Notes: generated by a model not told the origin, from the letters alone. 64,000 bases of DNA from Siphonodentalium dalli (GCA_032622095.1 CP136068.1:185074796-185138795); one strand, 5' to 3'. Numbered from the stretch's first letter, positions 10,184-21,487 are shown. Made by a program: numbers and translations.

Positions 10184-11105
10184 GTAATTTGTACATGTAC
10201 ATGTAACTTGTACCACAGACTGGGTCATTTAGTGGTGGTAACAGGCGAAACACTGTTCCAGTATATCCGTACGATCATTATGGGAATCACAGGTAATTTG
10301 CGCATGTACATGTAACTTGTACCACAGGCGGGGTTACTTAGTGGTGGTCATAGGCGATCCATTACACCAGTATAGCCGGATAACCATATGGCAGGTAAGT
10401 TGGTGTACATGTAACTTGAACCACCGACATGGGTTACTTAGTGGTGGTCACATGCGATCCATTACCCCAGTATAGCCGGATAACCATATGGCAGGTAAGT
10501 TGGTGTACATGTAACTCGAACCACCGACATGGGTTACTTAGTGGTGGTCACATGCGATCCATTACACCAGTATAGCCGAATAACCATATGGCAGTTAAGT
10601 TGGTGAACATGTAACTTGAACCAACGACATGGGTCATTTAGTGGTGGTAACAGACGATCCATTACCCCAGTATAGCCGGATAACCATATGGCAGGTAAGT
10701 TGGTGTACATGTAACTCGAATCACCGACATGGGTTACTTAGTGGTGGTCACATGCGATCCATTACACCAGTATAGCCGGATAACCATATGGCAGGTAAGT
10801 TGGTGAACATGTAACTTGGAACCAACGACATGGGTCATTTAGTGGTGGTAACAGACGATCCATTACCCCAGTATAGCCGGATAACCATATGGCAGGTAAG
10901 TTGGTGTACATGTAACTTGAACCACCAGCGTGAGTCATTTAGTGGTGGTCACATGCGATCCATTACACCAGTATAGCCGGATAACCATATGGCAGGTAAG
11001 TTGGTGTACATGTAACTTGAACCACCAACGTGAGTCATTTAGTGGTGGTCACAGGTGATACATTACACCAGTATAGCCGGACAATTATCCGGCTAGTCAG
11101 GTATT
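10184..11105 (+). repeat. 100-bp array derived from the lectin exon/intron border
   Basis: About nine tandem copies of the preceding exon's last ~80 bp plus the first bases of its intron. Early copies end CAGGTAATTTG; later ones have a strict 100-bp period and carry GCAGGTAAGT (10391, 10491, 10691, 10791, 10892 and 10992), a consensus 5' splice site. The copy at 10591 has GCAGTTAAGT, losing the GT. Every copy still reads open in the lectin frame across LVVVTG/C-DPL-QYSRITIWQ. No strong acceptor precedes each unit. The last copy (to 11105) is diverged. Confidence 0.85.
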
Positions 11106-11407
11106 TATAAGTCGACAAAATTTCAAAACGTGTTAAAACTTCCTCTTTTAAAACTCGATATCAGCCCATTAGAACATCATCATAATGGACTCTGATATAA
11201 TTATTGTCTGGTATAGAACACGTACATTATATATTTATATGGTGGTTCTGTGGTGTCAAATCAAACATTGCATCTTTAAAATAATACATATATTAACTAT
11301 GAGATGGAACTGCAAGAAAACACATATTTACAATTGAACGCAGTACGCGCGGAAACTCAGAAAGTTGCAAACGGTTATCTCGTGTGTTAACTCGTGTGTT
11401 AACTTCA

Positions 11408-11680
11408 TGTGGAGCTCCATGGTCCAGTAGTTAGGGTGTCGGACTAGTATTCGCGGTACACACAGCGGTATGAGTTCGCGGCGTCTATTGTGAGTCTCCA
11501 CACAGCAGTGGCTTGGCCGCTTTGAGCGACGTCCAATTGTCGCATTGTCCACGCCAAATTGTGATCCTTGAGCAAGGTCGTTCATACTGTGTCGGCTTCG
11601 CGTTAAACGAGTACCAGTCAGCCTGTCATACTGTTGTGTATCAGAGCATGTTCTGATCAAACTAGAGCAGCGCATGCAAT
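11408..11680 (+). mobile_element. tRNA-derived SINE (intronic)
   Basis: The segment beginning GGAGCTCCATGGTCCAGTAG continues as a tRNA-like head: an A-box-like TGGTCCAGTAGTTAGG and, about 45 bp later, a B-box-like GAGTTCGCGGC. It lacks a proper acceptor-stem pairing with CCA and is followed by a non-tRNA body containing CCTTGAGCAAGGTCG, as in other tRNA-derived SINEs. The 3' limit is uncertain; no poly(A) tail is seen. An actual tRNA gene is unlikely. Confidence 0.55.
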
Positions 11681-11863
11681 GGCTGCAGCCGGTTCATTGG
11701 TTGGAATGTACACAATGACTGGGGTTATATTGTAATGTTCAAAAGCATTTTAGAGCAAATAATTCGTTAATCGCTATATAAAACTGTCATTATTGTAACT
11801 GAAATGCGAAAACTTTTGCCTTGCATCTCCGTATTCAGAGTGAGGTTCCCTTTCTCTTTATAG

Positions 11864-12081
11864 GGACAGAGTGCTCATATGTTTGGATCGAGGGCAGAAC
11901 AGGCAGCGCGAGTGACACATTCGTGGACACCCAGATTATCCCGTTACCATGGTTATCTTGGGGACCAGGACAACCCTCCAAACAAGCAAGCAAGTCGTGT
12001 ATAACAGCAGGGAAGTCATGTGATACGATGGAGACAGTGGATTGCGGTGATGTCGGCCATTTCATGTGCCAGATAGACTAG
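11864..12081 (+). CDS. C-type lectin domain, C-terminal exon
   Basis: Last coding exon of the lectin, after the acceptor CTTTCTCTTTATAG ending at 11863; the stop TAG is at 12079-12081. Joined to the exon at 9989-10183 (phase 1) it continues ...GITGTECSYVWIEG and completes a domain of about 136 residues, normal for the family. Key features are the WIEG core strand, PWLSWGPGQPS where canonical lectins have EPN or QPD, and the cysteines of KSC and ETVDCGDVGHFMCQ that close the domain disulfides. The WND calcium motif is not recognisable before VDC, so classic Ca-dependent mannose/galactose binding is doubtful. The end of this exon is the source of the array at 12404-14145. Confidence 0.85.
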
Positions 12082-12111
12082 CCGTAGCTCGCTTTCACAC
12101 ACAGGCTCAAA

Positions 12112-12403
12112 CTGCCACAAGGATGGTACTTTGCAGACGATAAATCTATTTTTACATATCGTCGCGGAACAATATTTAGTCACCTATTATCTTGTTTTGA
12201 CCACCAAATTTTTTTTAAAGTTTGCAATAATGGTAATTCTGTCGGTATTGATAAGAACAATATGAACTGAGCCATACATAGACAATTTTAATCCTAAAAC
12301 ATAAGAACTAAAAACACGTAAGAAATCCTTACCAATTAATGTCCTTATGGCAGTGGTATCTCAGCGGAGCGATGGGAGATAACTCTGCCTGGAGTTTGAC
12401 ACA
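12112..12403 (+). repeat. Spacer block, copy 1
   Basis: About 290 bp beginning CTGCCACAAGGATGGTACTT is repeated nearly identically at 13062-13354. Both copies lie immediately upstream of an array of lectin-exon units, so exon tail plus spacer was duplicated as one ~950-bp module. Confidence 0.85.
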
Positions 12404-13020
12404 GACTACGATGGAGACAGTGGATTGCGGTGATGTGGGCCATTTCATGTGTCAGATAGACCAGCCGTAGGTAGCTTTCACACACAGACTACGATGGAGA
12501 CAGTGGATTGCGGTGATGTGGGCCATTTCATGTGCCAGATAGACCAGCCGTACATGTAGCTAGCTTTCACACACAGACTACGATGTAGACAGTGGATTGC
12601 GGTGATGTGGGCCATTTCATGTGCCAGATAGACCAGCCGTACATGTAGCTAGCTTTCACACACAGACTACGATGGAGACAGTGGATTGCGGTGATATCGG
12701 CCATTTCATGTGCCAGATAGACCAGCCGTACATGTAGCTAGCTTTCACACACAGACTACGATGGAGACAGTGGATTGCGGTGATGTGGGCCATTTCATGT
12801 GCCAGATAGACCAGCCGTACATGTAAGTGGCTTCCACACACAGACTACGATGGAGACAGTGGATTGCGGTGATATCGGCCATTTCATGTGCCAGATAGAC
12901 CAGCCGTAAATGTAGCTAGCTTTCACACACAGACTACGATGGAGACAGTGGATTGCGGTGATATGGGCCATCTCATTTGCCAGATAGACCAGTCGTAGCT
13001 CGCTTTCACACACAGACTCA
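12404..13020 (+). repeat. Lectin last-exon array, block 1 (7 units)
   Basis: Units start at 12404, 12487, 12576, 12665, 12754, 12843 and 12932 (period 89 bp; 83 bp where ACATGTAGCTAG is shortened). Each copies the end of the lectin exon, encoding ETVDCGDVGHFMCQIDQP before a stop, and is preceded by TTTCACACACAG, which resembles a 3' splice site. The unit at 12576 has GATGTAG, creating a stop before ETVDC. Long minus-strand frames through the block are by-products. Confidence 0.9.
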
Positions 13021-13061
13021 AACTCCATACAGCGCCCCCTACGTTATCACTGCGATATAGC

Positions 13062-13354
13062 ACTGTCACAAGGATGGTACTTTGCAGACGATAAATCTAT
13101 TTTTACATATCGTCGCGGAACAATATTTAGTCACCTATTATCTTGTTTTGACCACCAAATTTTTTTTAAAGTTTGCAATAATGGTAATTCTTTCGGTATT
13201 GATAAGAACAATATGAACTGAGCCATACATAGACAATTTTAATCCTAAAACATAAGAACTAAAAACACGTAAGAAATCCTTACCAATTAATGTCCTTATG
13301 GCAGTGGTATCTCAGCGGAGCGATGGGAGATAACTCTGCCTGTAGTTTGACACA
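13062..13354 (+). repeat. Spacer block, copy 2
   Basis: Near-identical to 12112-12403 (differences such as CTGTCACAAGG for CTGCCACAAGG). Separates the two lectin-exon arrays. Confidence 0.85.
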
Positions 13355-14145
13355 GACTACGATGGAGACAGTGGATTGCGGTGATGTGGGCCATTTCATG
13401 TGCCAGATAGACCAGCCGTACATGTAGCTAGCTTTCACACACAGACTACGATGTAGACAGTGGATTGCGGTGATGTGGGCCATTTCATGTGCCAGATAGA
13501 CCAGCCGTACATGTAGCTAGCTTTCACACACAGACTACGATGGAGACAGTGGATTGCGGTGATGTGGGCCATTTCATGTGTCAGATAGACCAGCCGTACA
13601 TGTAGCTAGCTTTCACACACAGACTACGATGGAGACAGTGGATTGCGGTGATGTGGGCCATTTCATGTGTCAGATAGACCAGCCGTACATGTAGCTAGCT
13701 TTCACACACAGACTACGATGGAGACAGTGGATTGCGGTGATGTGGGCCATTTCATGTGTCAGATAGACCAGCCGTACATGTAGCTAGCTTTCACACACAG
13801 ACTACGATGGAGACAGTGGATTGCGGTGATGTGGGCCATTTCATGTGTCAGATAGACCAGCCGTACATGTAGCTAGCTTTCACACACAGACTACGATGGA
13901 GACAGTGGATTGCGGTGATGTGGGCCATTTCATGTGTCAGATAGACCAGCCGTAGGTAGCTTTCACACACAGACTACGATGGAGACAGTGGATTGCGGTG
14001 ATGTGGGCCATTTCATGTGCCAGATAGACCAGCCGTACATGTAGCTAGCTTTCACACACAGACTACGATGGAGACAGTGGATTGCGGTGATGTGGGCCAT
14101 TTCATGTGTCAGATAGACCAGTCGTAGACTCGTAGCTCGCTTTCA
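13355..14145 (+). repeat. Lectin last-exon array, block 2 (9 units)
   Basis: Units start at 13355, 13444, 13533, 13622, 13711, 13800, 13889, 13972 and 14061 (89 bp, one of 83 bp). Composition is as block 1. The unit at 13444 carries the same GATGTAG variant as the unit at 12576, so that the second unit of the block is variant in one case and the third in the other, consistent with block duplication followed by unequal exchange. Confidence 0.9.
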
Positions 14146-15017
14146 CACACGGTTCACACACAGATTAATTTGCCTGGCACTTGTTTCAGACAATGTATTG
14201 AAGATGGCTATGGATATAAATGGAGGGTACTTACGTGATCATCTCGCTTACACGTACACCGTCATTACGTTTAGAATTATGGTGTCCAATGTGTTTCATA
14301 TGGCATTTGTAGCAAAGAGGAATGATTCAATTTTTTAATAAGTAAATGAGCCACCAACGCTATACGTGTAGTGGGATAATGGGATTTGCCTGCGCGGAAA
14401 GATATTATTCTACGCAGCCAGAACCATTGCGGCCACCCGGGAAATCTTCCATATTCGTGCGGTGCCAATGTGACTTCGTTGGCAATGACAACACACGCTG
14501 CACATACGCCTGGCTAAATTAAGGGGGAGACGCACGTTTTGCATAAATCCAGCCAAAAAATAGCAAGAGCTCATCAACAACGAATTTCTCTGGATTGGCT
14601 ACGCAGCCAATTTAGCATTATAATTATATAATTAGAGGTCTGATTCCATGTAATTAGATATACGTTAATAGCGCTTATATTCGAAAATTGTGATCTGGTT
14701 TTCCAAAATCATGAGACGATGTTATTGGCCAGGTTGTCAACGGCTCGTCACTAAAGGTAGTTTTCATGATCAGTGCAGTGTACCAAAACAAAATATATCA
14801 ACTTTATATCACTGCACTGGTTTGATTGCGTGTTTTCCTGAGAACCAGTATCGAATGATATCGTCAGCATGCTAAGTACGACTGTCCGATAACAAATCAT
14901 GCCTGTGTTTAGTGAAATGACGAAATAATTTCTGATGCAATAGTGCAGCCAGAGATGCGACTCAGGCATGGACGCACATCGTTCTGTTGCTCTTCCTGGA
15001 CTATAACTCATTCTGTC
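14146..15017. other. No gene recognised
   Basis: Mixed AT-rich sequence downstream of the lectin array. Short frames only. A 14-bp hairpin arm pair (CAGTGCAGTG / CACTGCACTG) lies around 14773-14820. Confidence 0.4.
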
Positions 15018-16021
15018 TTAGATATGAAATACAAACTCCCTTCATAATATATCATGGATTAATAAATACTATTCCCTCCTCATGGACAAATTGTGTGAGA
15101 CAAAATAGAAAATTAAACTCAATTATAATCCAACCTAATGAGACTAGAAAACTTAAAGAAAGTATGTAAAGCTTTCTATCAAATCTTTCTTGAAAATCAC
15201 TGAACAACACCACAACTGATTCAAATGAAATTCGATGACCGGCTAATCACTTCAAGATAAAGACTGGCAGATCATATACTCAAAGCCATATCAAATAACA
15301 GATAAAGACTGGCAGATCATATACTCTAAGCCATATCAATTAACAGATAAAGACTGGCATATCATATACTCAAGCCATATCAAATAACAGATAAAGACTG
15401 GCAGATCATATACTCTAAGTCATATCAAATAACAGATAAAGACTGGCAGATCATACACTCTAAGTCATATCAATTAACAGATAAAGGCTGGCAGATCATA
15501 CACTCTTAAGTCATATCAATTAACAGATCAAGACTGACAGATCATATACTCTAAGTCATATCAAATAACAGATAAAGACTGACAGATCATATACTCTAAG
15601 CCGTATCAAATAACAGATAAAGACTGACAGATCATATACTCTAAGTCATATCAAATAACAGATAAAGACTGATAGATCATATACTCTAAGCCGTATCAAA
15701 TAACAGATAAAGACTGGCAGATCGTATACAAGTACTCAAAGCCATATTAAATAACAAATGACACAAGATTGCAAGCATTTTAATTTAAAGTCAATAAAGA
15801 TATACTTTATGCAATTTCAAAACTTTTCTTATGTAAATTATCTGAAAATGAATTATGCACATTGTGCGGTAACTCAAAAGAAACAATCCTACATATCTTC
15901 TTTGAATGTACAGTCTTAAAAACTTTATTGCTGAAGTTTCAAAACAAATTTCTTGATATATGTAATATTAACCTGGTATTCACACCGGAATTTATAAGCC
16001 TTGGCTTAAGATATGAAACAT
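15018..16021 (+). pseudogene. L1-like LINE ORF2 C-terminal remnant
   Basis: Degraded plus-strand LINE. Around 15018-15090 it reads FIIYHGLINTIPSSW, resembling the YHGLI-AIP--W block of L1/Nimb-type ORF2 proteins. After the repeat array the frame resumes as FKVNKDILYAISKLF and LCTLCGNSKETILHIFFEC (about 15790-15910), the cysteine-rich zinc-knuckle end (C-x2-C-x8-H-x4-C) of the family. The remnant is cut at 16021 by the foldback element. In-frame stops within the array and near 15750 show it is dead. Confidence 0.7.
15255..15750 (+). repeat. 45-bp (15-codon) array inside the LINE remnant
   Basis: About eleven units of 45-46 bp. In the LINE frame each reads TDKDWQIIYSKPYQI, the segment that normally occurs once just before the zinc-knuckle region (DW--IY--P). 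A few single-base length changes (for example CACTCTTAAG near 15500) break the frame. The unit length of exactly 15 codons keeps the frame in most units. Confidence 0.8.
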
Positions 16022-16700
16022 TGGCTGCGGACACACGTACCACAGTAGCTATGCCATAGTAGGTGTGACAATTTATTATGGTGGAGTTTGGTGACAATTG
16101 GTCGTTATAATTAATATGACATAGATAGCCTTGTTGCCGCTGTTTCAGCACAATGAGTCGACTGGACCAATTAACCCATTCCGTTTCACCAAGGTTGATA
16201 TCTACTCATTACGATTTGCTACATTGTATTATCTACGATATATATAATTGCACGACCGATCGTGCATAATTGTGTTTGATCGTGGCAATCCCTCATTTAC
16301 TCACATACCATACGTATATTGTGCGTTTTGTTGATATGATCTCATTGCATGTTTATCTACTTATATTAATTTCATGGTTCCCCAATTGCATTTTTTTTAT
16401 GTTGCTACGCATAATTCCGCTAACATTATCATGTGGGCCGATGAAGTTGTGTCGGAACTGTTGGAGGAAATGCAGCTAATGGAAAGTATCTGGATAAACA
16501 ACGCGAACTGTATACAAGGACCAAAACAACAAAAAGGCTGATTGTAACGAACTTTGGACGACTCATTGTGCGAATATGCAGCGGGCGACATATCTAGCTA
16601 TGTCATATTAATTATGACGACCAATTGTCACCAATCTCCACCATAATAAATTGTCACACCTACTCTGCCGTCGCTTCTGTGGTACGTGTGTCCGCAGCCA
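16022..16700. mobile_element. Foldback element with ~105-150 bp inverted ends
   Basis: Left end TGGCTGCGGACACACGTACC (16022) is matched by GGTACGTGTGTCCGCAGCCA ending at 16700. The inverted arms continue for over 100 bp, including GGTGTGACAATTTATTATGG and ATTAATATGACATAG. No target duplication or transposase was recognised. It interrupts the LINE remnant. Confidence 0.75.
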
Positions 16701-16737
16701 TTGGATCTAAATATAATAGATATATGTATTCTTTTAT

Positions 16738-17399
16738 ACAACATATTATATACATTTACTCATGTTTTTAAGGTTAACCAACGAGTCTAAACGTGATGTG
16801 ACATGCGCTTAGCATGGCATATAGTCAGCAATCTGCAACTGATGATGGTCTTATCAAAACATTTTGGCATCTTTTTAACTCATTGGGAGTAATTTTCAAA
16901 TATTTAAAAATTCTACCTTTGGCATTAAATAATCTTGTTTTTGTGGGGTACGTTCTAAAACTATTTTCAAAATTCGAATAAACCGCTCCAGGGTCCAGCT
17001 TCCACCTCAAAATTCATGTCATCAGAACGAGGAGCAATTTGTCAGCGAGAAATTGGGACCTTGGTCATCATCACATTTAGCCTCGAATCTTCTTTAATAT
17101 GCCTATAGCAGACAACGTCCCCTTTCTTTTGACATCCATACATTTGTGCACCACCTTCATTGTGTGGGAAAATTATATGACGGATAGGTTGTAAGCCATT
17201 ATTTCTTTCACTCTACTTATGTTGACAAACGGAAAGGCCGTAAGGTCCGTCAGCCAGTGCTCCATTCTGACTTGTTTTTGTCATTCCGGAGGGCTAGGTG
17301 TGATTTTCGTTGACCCGGGCAGATGTGTTACCTTGTCAGGCACACACTTACCTGTATTGGTTAACCTATAAAACAACATATTATATACATTTACTCATG
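16738..17399. mobile_element. Insertion bounded by 27-bp direct repeats
   Basis: An exact 27-bp direct repeat (ACAACATATTATATACATTT plus ACTCATG) occurs at 16738-16764 and 17373-17399. Just inside are inverted termini AAGGTTAACCAA and TTGGTTAACCT. The ~610-bp interior has no recognised coding. The direct repeats may be an unusually long target duplication or part of the element. Confidence 0.5.
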
Positions 17400-18349
17400 C
17401 AAAATGAGAAATTCTGAACCCACTCTCCAGATTCTAGTTGAATTAATCAAACACAAAAAGAATATCGAGAATTAAATTCCATGTCGTTACAAAATCGAAA
17501 AAAAAATGATTTTTTTTAGAGAAAGACGGAATAAATTGCCAACGTTATTTGAACCGTAGTCTATTACCGACCATACTCTTCTTTTTGTAACTTAAAATTT
17601 CAATACATTAAATCCAATTGCATATTTCAAAAGAAAAAAAAAGAAGAAATTGGTCAAATTCCTTCTAGTAGTTATACCAACAAGAATATTTACAATACAA
17701 TATAGTCAAATAGATGTATAGAGCCAAACTTATTTTACAAATATAACTCCACTTGTCAATGATTTTGTAAACTTAAATGTCTTGTATCATTTAATATATG
17801 ATGTATGTGTATCTTGTTATGATATGAAATTTGACCTGATTAAAACAAGTTTTAAAGGAACATTGCGGTCTGTACATGGTACCATGCACTCCTTATGTCT
17901 ATAAAGCATTTATACAAGGGGTGAGGGTGGGAGACATATGAGACACAAGAGTCATGTATAATATGGAGCTTGTATGAGGCTTTCTCCCCTCCTCACACTA
18001 GCAGTGCATCTCCCAGTGAAATTTCACCGGAATAATAGCTTGAATTTGTTCTGATATTTAGACCCCCCCCCCCAGCATTTTGTGAACAATGTGTTGGTTT
18101 TAGTTGTAAAAAATTGGTACCAGTTAAGAAATACCAACAACTCAAGGGGTGAAAATGGCATTCACAGATCTTGGGCATTCGGGGATTTTACAGGGTCTGC
18201 GCTCTACCGAAATTTACTTTTGCCAAATAATTTGCCAAATGAAATTTATTTTTGCCAAATTCTTTTAGAATTCGCCAAATGCTAGAGTCTTGGGTTTCGA
18301 CACTCGCGGTTTGAACGACTTTTGGTATCGATAGGAAAGCAGTTAGTTA
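17400..18349. other. No gene recognised
   Basis: AT-rich sequence with a C run at 18062-18073 and short imperfect repeats GCCAAAT/AATTTGCC near 18220-18280. Confidence 0.4.
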
Positions 18350-18432
18350 ATAATTATACTCGCATCTCTATTGTCGTTTATAATACAGCAATAATTATAC
18401 TCGCATCTCTATTGTCGTTTATAATACAGCAA
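18350..18432 (+). repeat. 41-bp tandem duplication
   Basis: AATAATTATACTCGCATCTC...ATAATACAGC occurs twice head to tail without visible mismatch, implying recent origin. Confidence 0.85.
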
Positions 18433-18590
18433 TAAACCAATCACCGAACAGTAACATGATAGAATGGCTTCTTCGTCAGAAGGACACAAAAAAAGGAGAA
18501 AATACTATGAAAACACCACCACCACCACACTAAATACGGGTAATCCCTACACCCATCGATACTAATGCATGCTATCAGACTAACAGCATC

Positions 18591-18951
18591 TTAACCCTTT
18601 ACCCAGCAAACCGGCCAAATAAAGCTTCAACAGCCTAAAATATCTTCGGTCTGTCTCAATAGAACCATACAAATATGGATATCATTGGGACCGGCTCCTT
18701 GACCACATTGTGATAGTTACAGTTATGCCCTGTGCCAATGCATTCTCTTATATATGCGAGTCGACCATAGGTCGCCTCGCATATATATAAGAGAATGCAT
18801 TGGCCATTTTTTCTTACATTCTTTAACAATTTTATAATTTTTAATGTGTTAAGCCAATGCATTCTCTTATATATGCGAGGCGACCTATGGTCGACTCGCA
18901 TATATTAGAGAATGCATTGGCACATGGCCATTCTGTTGGGTAAAGTGTTAA
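18591..18951. mobile_element. TTAA MITE, second copy
   Basis: 361-bp relative of 2755-3153, bounded by TTAA with ends TTAACCCTTTACCCAGCA and TGTTGGGTAAAGTGTTAA. It keeps both ~60-bp palindromes but is shorter in the AT-rich centre. Confidence 0.85.
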
Positions 18952-19149
18952 AAAAGATGTTAACTGTTCCTGAATCTATAAAACAGCACTGATATAATTT
19001 TATTGTAAGAGTGTCCTGAATTGATTGACAAATATTTCTTCAAAATGGGTACCTAACAAAAACAACATAGTCCAGAGACTATTGAGTGCTCACCTGATCT
19101 AAGGAGACTTAAAGAGACTAGTTCTAATAAGTTTTCTGAAGTTTATTTA

Positions 19150-19640
19150 CAACTTGTCTCTATATATCTTCAAGGAACATTCTTACCAAATTTGAGCCAT
19201 ATCATTTCATTAGTTCTGGAGGATATGCTTTCAGAAAATTTTGACATACATGTAATAAATCGTGTTACGTGACCAAGACTCTTGGCCCCTAATTTATGGA
19301 TCAGCCCCTAAATATCAAATCTGAACCCTGGTCACTCATGAAAACTTCATACCAAACTTGAGCCACATCAGTTGATAAGATTCAGAGGTGAAGATATTTA
19401 TAGAAATTTTGGACATAGCGGACTTATCCAACATAATACTTGGCCCTAATTAATGGACCACCTAATTATCAATTCTGTCCTCTAGCCACTCAAAGAACCT
19501 CCATACCGAATTTGAGCCACATGAGTTAATATAGAGGAGAAGCTATTTCAAGAAATGGTTGATGGAATACATGTAGTTATCTGGCATTGACCACTGCTGG
19601 CCCCTAATTCACGGACCAGCGCCTTTTTAACAACAGAACG
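19150..19640 (+). repeat. Degenerate ~170-bp tandem repeat
   Basis: Three diverged units containing ACCAAATTTGAGCCA(C/T)AT, a following GAAGATATTT/GAGGATATGC segment and TTGGCCCCTAATT(T/A)ATGGA. A further isolated motif is at 19935. A palindrome ACTTCCATATTTTAATATGG lies at 19718-19740. Confidence 0.65.
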
Positions 19641-20214
19641 TTCCAACTGAACACAGAAATGTCAATAAACTATACTATAGACATTCCGATCAATTCCGCG
19701 CGATTGCCTTATTATACTTCCATATTTTAATATGGAAGTATATTGTTATTCAATTTTTTATTTGTCACTATTATTATTATTTATGCTTCTTCTTAATATA
19801 TTTTGTAACCCTTATATCTCTGAAAGTTTAAACGATGGAATATTGAAATTTAGTAGGTCTATTCTTTTTAACAAACTTGAATCATGTTCATTGGGTTCAA
19901 GTTTGATAAAAAGGTGCTGGTCCATCAATGAACCTCCATACCAAATTTGAGCCGAATCATAACATAAAATTACTCATAAATGCACAAATTTTGAAGAAAA
20001 GTGTTAATGTCTCATGTCAATCAAACAGTTCTGCAGACAAAAATACACAAGCTTCTCTAGCTGATGGTGAGGCCCCATGTGCCAAAAACTGAGTTGGAGG
20101 AGAGACACTCAAGAGTTATTGAATGACACTATTCAAAATTGCACCACAAAAGGTTTAATTAATATTACCATGCATTAGTATCCTTTAAATTGACACAAAC
20201 ATGATAAACATGCA

Positions 20215-20930
20215 GATCTGACTCGGGGAGAGCTTTCCAAAGAATGGCAGCAAACCATATTTCTGACTAAATCCTGAAAAATTCCCCATAATTCTGTTGT
20301 AGTTAAGGGGTCAATTATTTTGAGCATTACTGTAGCTCCAGTTGAATGTTTAATTAATTGTATCTGTCAAAACACTGACCAGAGATAATAGACAAAGTAC
20401 ACACAGACATAGGTGGCCAAAACATGATTGGTCATTTATCAATCTTGACATCTCCATCAGGCTCATTGTGGCTATTGTATCATGGTTATCCATGTCACAA
20501 TTCTTGGCAACACATTCAATTTTGTTGAAACCATTGGTTTCATTGATGAACCCATAGGGATATGACCATTTCAACGTAATGAAAATATAAACTGCTATAT
20601 TCAGAAGTACTCCTAGAAAATTATCAGCTGCAAAATAACTTAAAAGTCCACACGATACATTAAATATGGTACAAAATTGTGGACGGGCACAGACTCAAGT
20701 CTTCCACATGTCAAGGTAATTATTAAGCCAAACATGAGACAAAATAATAATCCCCTCACCAATCTACCAAAACAAGACACCAGGATTTTGATGCAATATC
20801 AGTCACCTATTCTTGTTAGGGTAGCACCAGGATTGAGAAATGAGAATAAGAGAATTATGGTTAATTTTTCAGGATTTAGTCAGAAATATGGCTTGCTGCC
20901 ATTCATCGGAAAGCTCTCGGGGTAAAATGA
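20215..20930. repeat. Inverted repeat pair (~70-bp arms)
   Basis: GAGAGCTTTCCAAAGAATGG continuing to TTTCTGACTAAATCCTGAAA (about 20228-20282) is matched in inverse orientation at about 20865-20925. A related single motif is at 30765-30800. Probably the ends of a non-autonomous element; interior unassigned. Confidence 0.55.
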
Positions 20931-21040
20931 AAATCGGCATAACTTCAGTTGTGGTCAGCCCATCGCAAAAATCTTTTCGGCAACGTGATCATTGGAACAG
21001 CGGGCATCGTCAAGTCCTTTAAAGACGTATTGAATCTTTT

Positions 21041-21487
21041 GTCAGATTTTCCCTCGGACTGTGAACACATATTCTGATTGCCGTTCAGTCAGATCTCCGA
21101 CCATTCACTGTAATGGCGAAGTTCCCACACCCTGGGTGGGTGTGGGACTTTTGCGGTCAACTTCATCCAATGTATAATTCCTTCGATAATAACAACGCTA
21201 CCATTGTACAGAACAGTCATTTTCACGTAAATAGACATGCCCAAGCTTTAATATTCACTAAACATCAGTCATTTGAACATAACAACCATATATTCTGTTT
21301 ACAAAAGATACTAATTATGCTTCTATACAATGGTAGCATTATTATCAAAGAATTATACATTGGATGAAATTGACCGCGAAAGTCCCACACCCACCCAGGG
21401 TGTGGGAGCTTCGCCATTACAGTGAATGAACGGCGATCTGACTGAACAGCAATCAGAATAAGTGTTCAGTCAGAGGGAAAATCTGAC
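21041..21487. mobile_element. Foldback element with ~165-bp inverted ends
   Basis: Begins GTCAGATTTTCCCTC and ends with the complement at 21487. Long arms include CACACCCTGGGTGGGTGTGG / CCACACCCACCCAGGGTGTG and ATAATTC/GAATTAT segments, leaving only ~110 bp of loop. It lies about 120 bp beyond the stop codon of the minus-strand gene and so may fall in its 3' UTR or terminator region. Confidence 0.75.

Noticed and set aside
11408-11490. Functional tRNA gene
   Set aside because: A- and B-box-like motifs are present, but stems do not pair well and a SINE-type body follows.
12656-13483. Minus-strand frames (HITAIHCLHRSLCVKASYMY repeats)
   Set aside because: They are antisense shadows of the lectin-exon array.
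12404-14145. CRISPR-like array
   Set aside because: The unit is a pure tandem repeat with no unique spacers, in a eukaryotic genome, and derives from an exon.
20350-20574. 74-codon minus-strand frame as a 3' exon of the SAMD3-like gene
   Set aside because: The gene already has a stop at 21605, and this frame lacks an acceptor in the right phase.
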